Source: Woeseia sp.
Lineage (GTDB): Bacteria > Pseudomonadota > Gammaproteobacteria > Steroidobacterales > Woeseiaceae
DNA: 5,930 nt
Direction: 5' to 3'
Assembly (NCBI GenBank): GCA_018701055.1
Contig: JABIUH010000127.1
Span: 1-5,930, forward strand
Below, piece by piece: positions 5,498 to 5,930 of this stretch. The position numbers and the translations under genes are program-made. The notes under the pieces are model-generated. The model saw nothing but the letters and a program-made list of their open reading frames with translations. It ran no database searches and was not told the origin of the DNA. How positions within the stretch are numbered: position 1 is the stretch's first letter; each line of letters opens with the position of its first letter.

Positions 5498-5930
5498 ATG
5501 GCAGATTACTCGCCAATCGAATTGGGGAATACCTTGCCAACACTAAAACTATTTACGAGCCCACGAGCGTGTTCGACGGCCTGCCACATTGCCCTCGAAG
5601 AATCTGGCCTGCCCTATTCCGTCGATATCATCAAGATTCGCGAGGAACAACATCAGACTGATGCGTTCTTACGCATCAATCCGTGGGGGAAAATCCCGAC
5701 TTTTCTCATCGATGACGAGGTGCTAACAGAAGCTCACGCGATCCTGAGCTACATTGGTGACACAAGCGATCGCGGTTTACTGCCACAAGGCAACGCCCTG
5801 GCACGAGCGCGAGCCCACGAATGGATGAATTTTCTTACCCCAACCGTACACATCGCATTCCGACCGCTATTCAAACCACATTATTTCGTCGACGATCCCG
5901 CGCTCTACCCAAATTTGCACGCGATAGGGA
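5498..5930 (+). CDS. Glutathione S-transferase family protein, partial (C-terminus beyond right edge)
   Basis: An open frame from ATG 5498 runs to the window end with 144 codons and no stop. The N-terminal thioredoxin-like domain is clear: strand L16-K-L-F-T then S21-P-R-A-C25-S, the beta-class-like active-site region in which the Cys binds or forms a mixed disulfide with glutathione. N61-P-W-G-K-I-P67-T carries the invariant cis-Pro (P67). T77-E78-A-H-A-I82 corresponds to the gamma-glutamyl-binding E-S/T-x-A-I segment, with Ala in place of Ser/Thr. A linker at about 88-97 leads to the all-helical domain from about residue 98, cut by the edge after about half its length. Family members conjugate glutathione to electrophiles or reduce disulfides in the cytoplasm; the substrate is unknown. 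The strand normally begins at residue 2-3, so this start gives a 15-residue extension. A TTG at 5534 preceded by GGGGA (5524-5528) is an alternative start. The 96 bp before the gene (5402-5497) show no clear promoter or terminator. Confidence 0.9.
   Translation, partial: MADYSPIELGNTLPTLKLFTSPRACSTACHIALEESGLPYSVDIIKIREEQHQTDAFLRINPWGKIPTFLIDDEVLTEAHAILSYIGDTSDRGLLPQGNALARARAHEWMNFLTPTVHIAFRPLFKPHYFVDDPALYPNLHAIG

Noticed and set aside
5346..5543. 65-codon minus-strand frame spanning the small ORF end and the GST start
   Set aside because: It overlaps the GST coding start, has no recognisable domain and no Shine-Dalgarno, and reads out across both plus-strand genes.
1..5930. CRISPR array, transposon ends, tRNA or phage/defence genes
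   Set aside because: No regularly spaced repeats, terminal inverted repeats with a transposase, tRNA-like cloverleaf or nuclease/polymerase motifs were found. The repeats seen are short and local to promoters.

Overview
The window looks like a chromosomal segment from a proteobacterium, most likely a free-living (perhaps marine) gammaproteobacterium. I infer this from the balanced base composition, the Gram-negative export signals, and the set of families present. No mobile element, tRNA, rRNA or CRISPR array is visible. Coding density is high, and both edges cut through genes.

Positions 1-5172 hold five genes reading leftward on the minus strand. In transcription order they are: a small ArsR-type winged-helix regulator (5172-4705); an exported DUF4159 protein (4620-3841); a large membrane protein with a von Willebrand A domain and a glutamine-amidotransferase-like domain (3828-1594, TTG start); an exported caspase/legumain-fold protein whose catalytic Cys position is Ser (1594-686); and an exported tetratricopeptide-repeat protein cut by the left edge (689-1). 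The last three genes overlap as TGATG and ATGA, so they are almost certainly cotranscribed and translationally coupled. The first two lie upstream with 84-nt and 12-nt gaps.

The rightmost part reads the other way. A divergent intergenic region (5173-5257) carries a good minus-strand promoter with TATAAT flanked by two copies of a 9-bp direct repeat. It is followed on the plus strand by a 47-codon single-pass membrane ORF (5258-5401), and then by a glutathione S-transferase (5498 onward) cut by the right edge.

The leftward cluster resembles the VWA/DUF4159 modules usually linked with MoxR-type AAA+ ATPases, DUF58 and BatA-like (aerotolerance) proteins. Here the ATPase and DUF58 genes are not between DUF4159 and the VWA gene, nor elsewhere in the window. 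Three consecutive proteins have hydrolase- or amidotransferase-like folds but contain no Cys in their mature chains. The simplest reading is an envelope-localised scaffold of pseudoenzymes (VWA membrane protein, DUF4159, pseudo-caspase with an EF-hand-like loop, TPR protein) under a local winged-helix regulator. Its physiological role cannot be read from the sequence.
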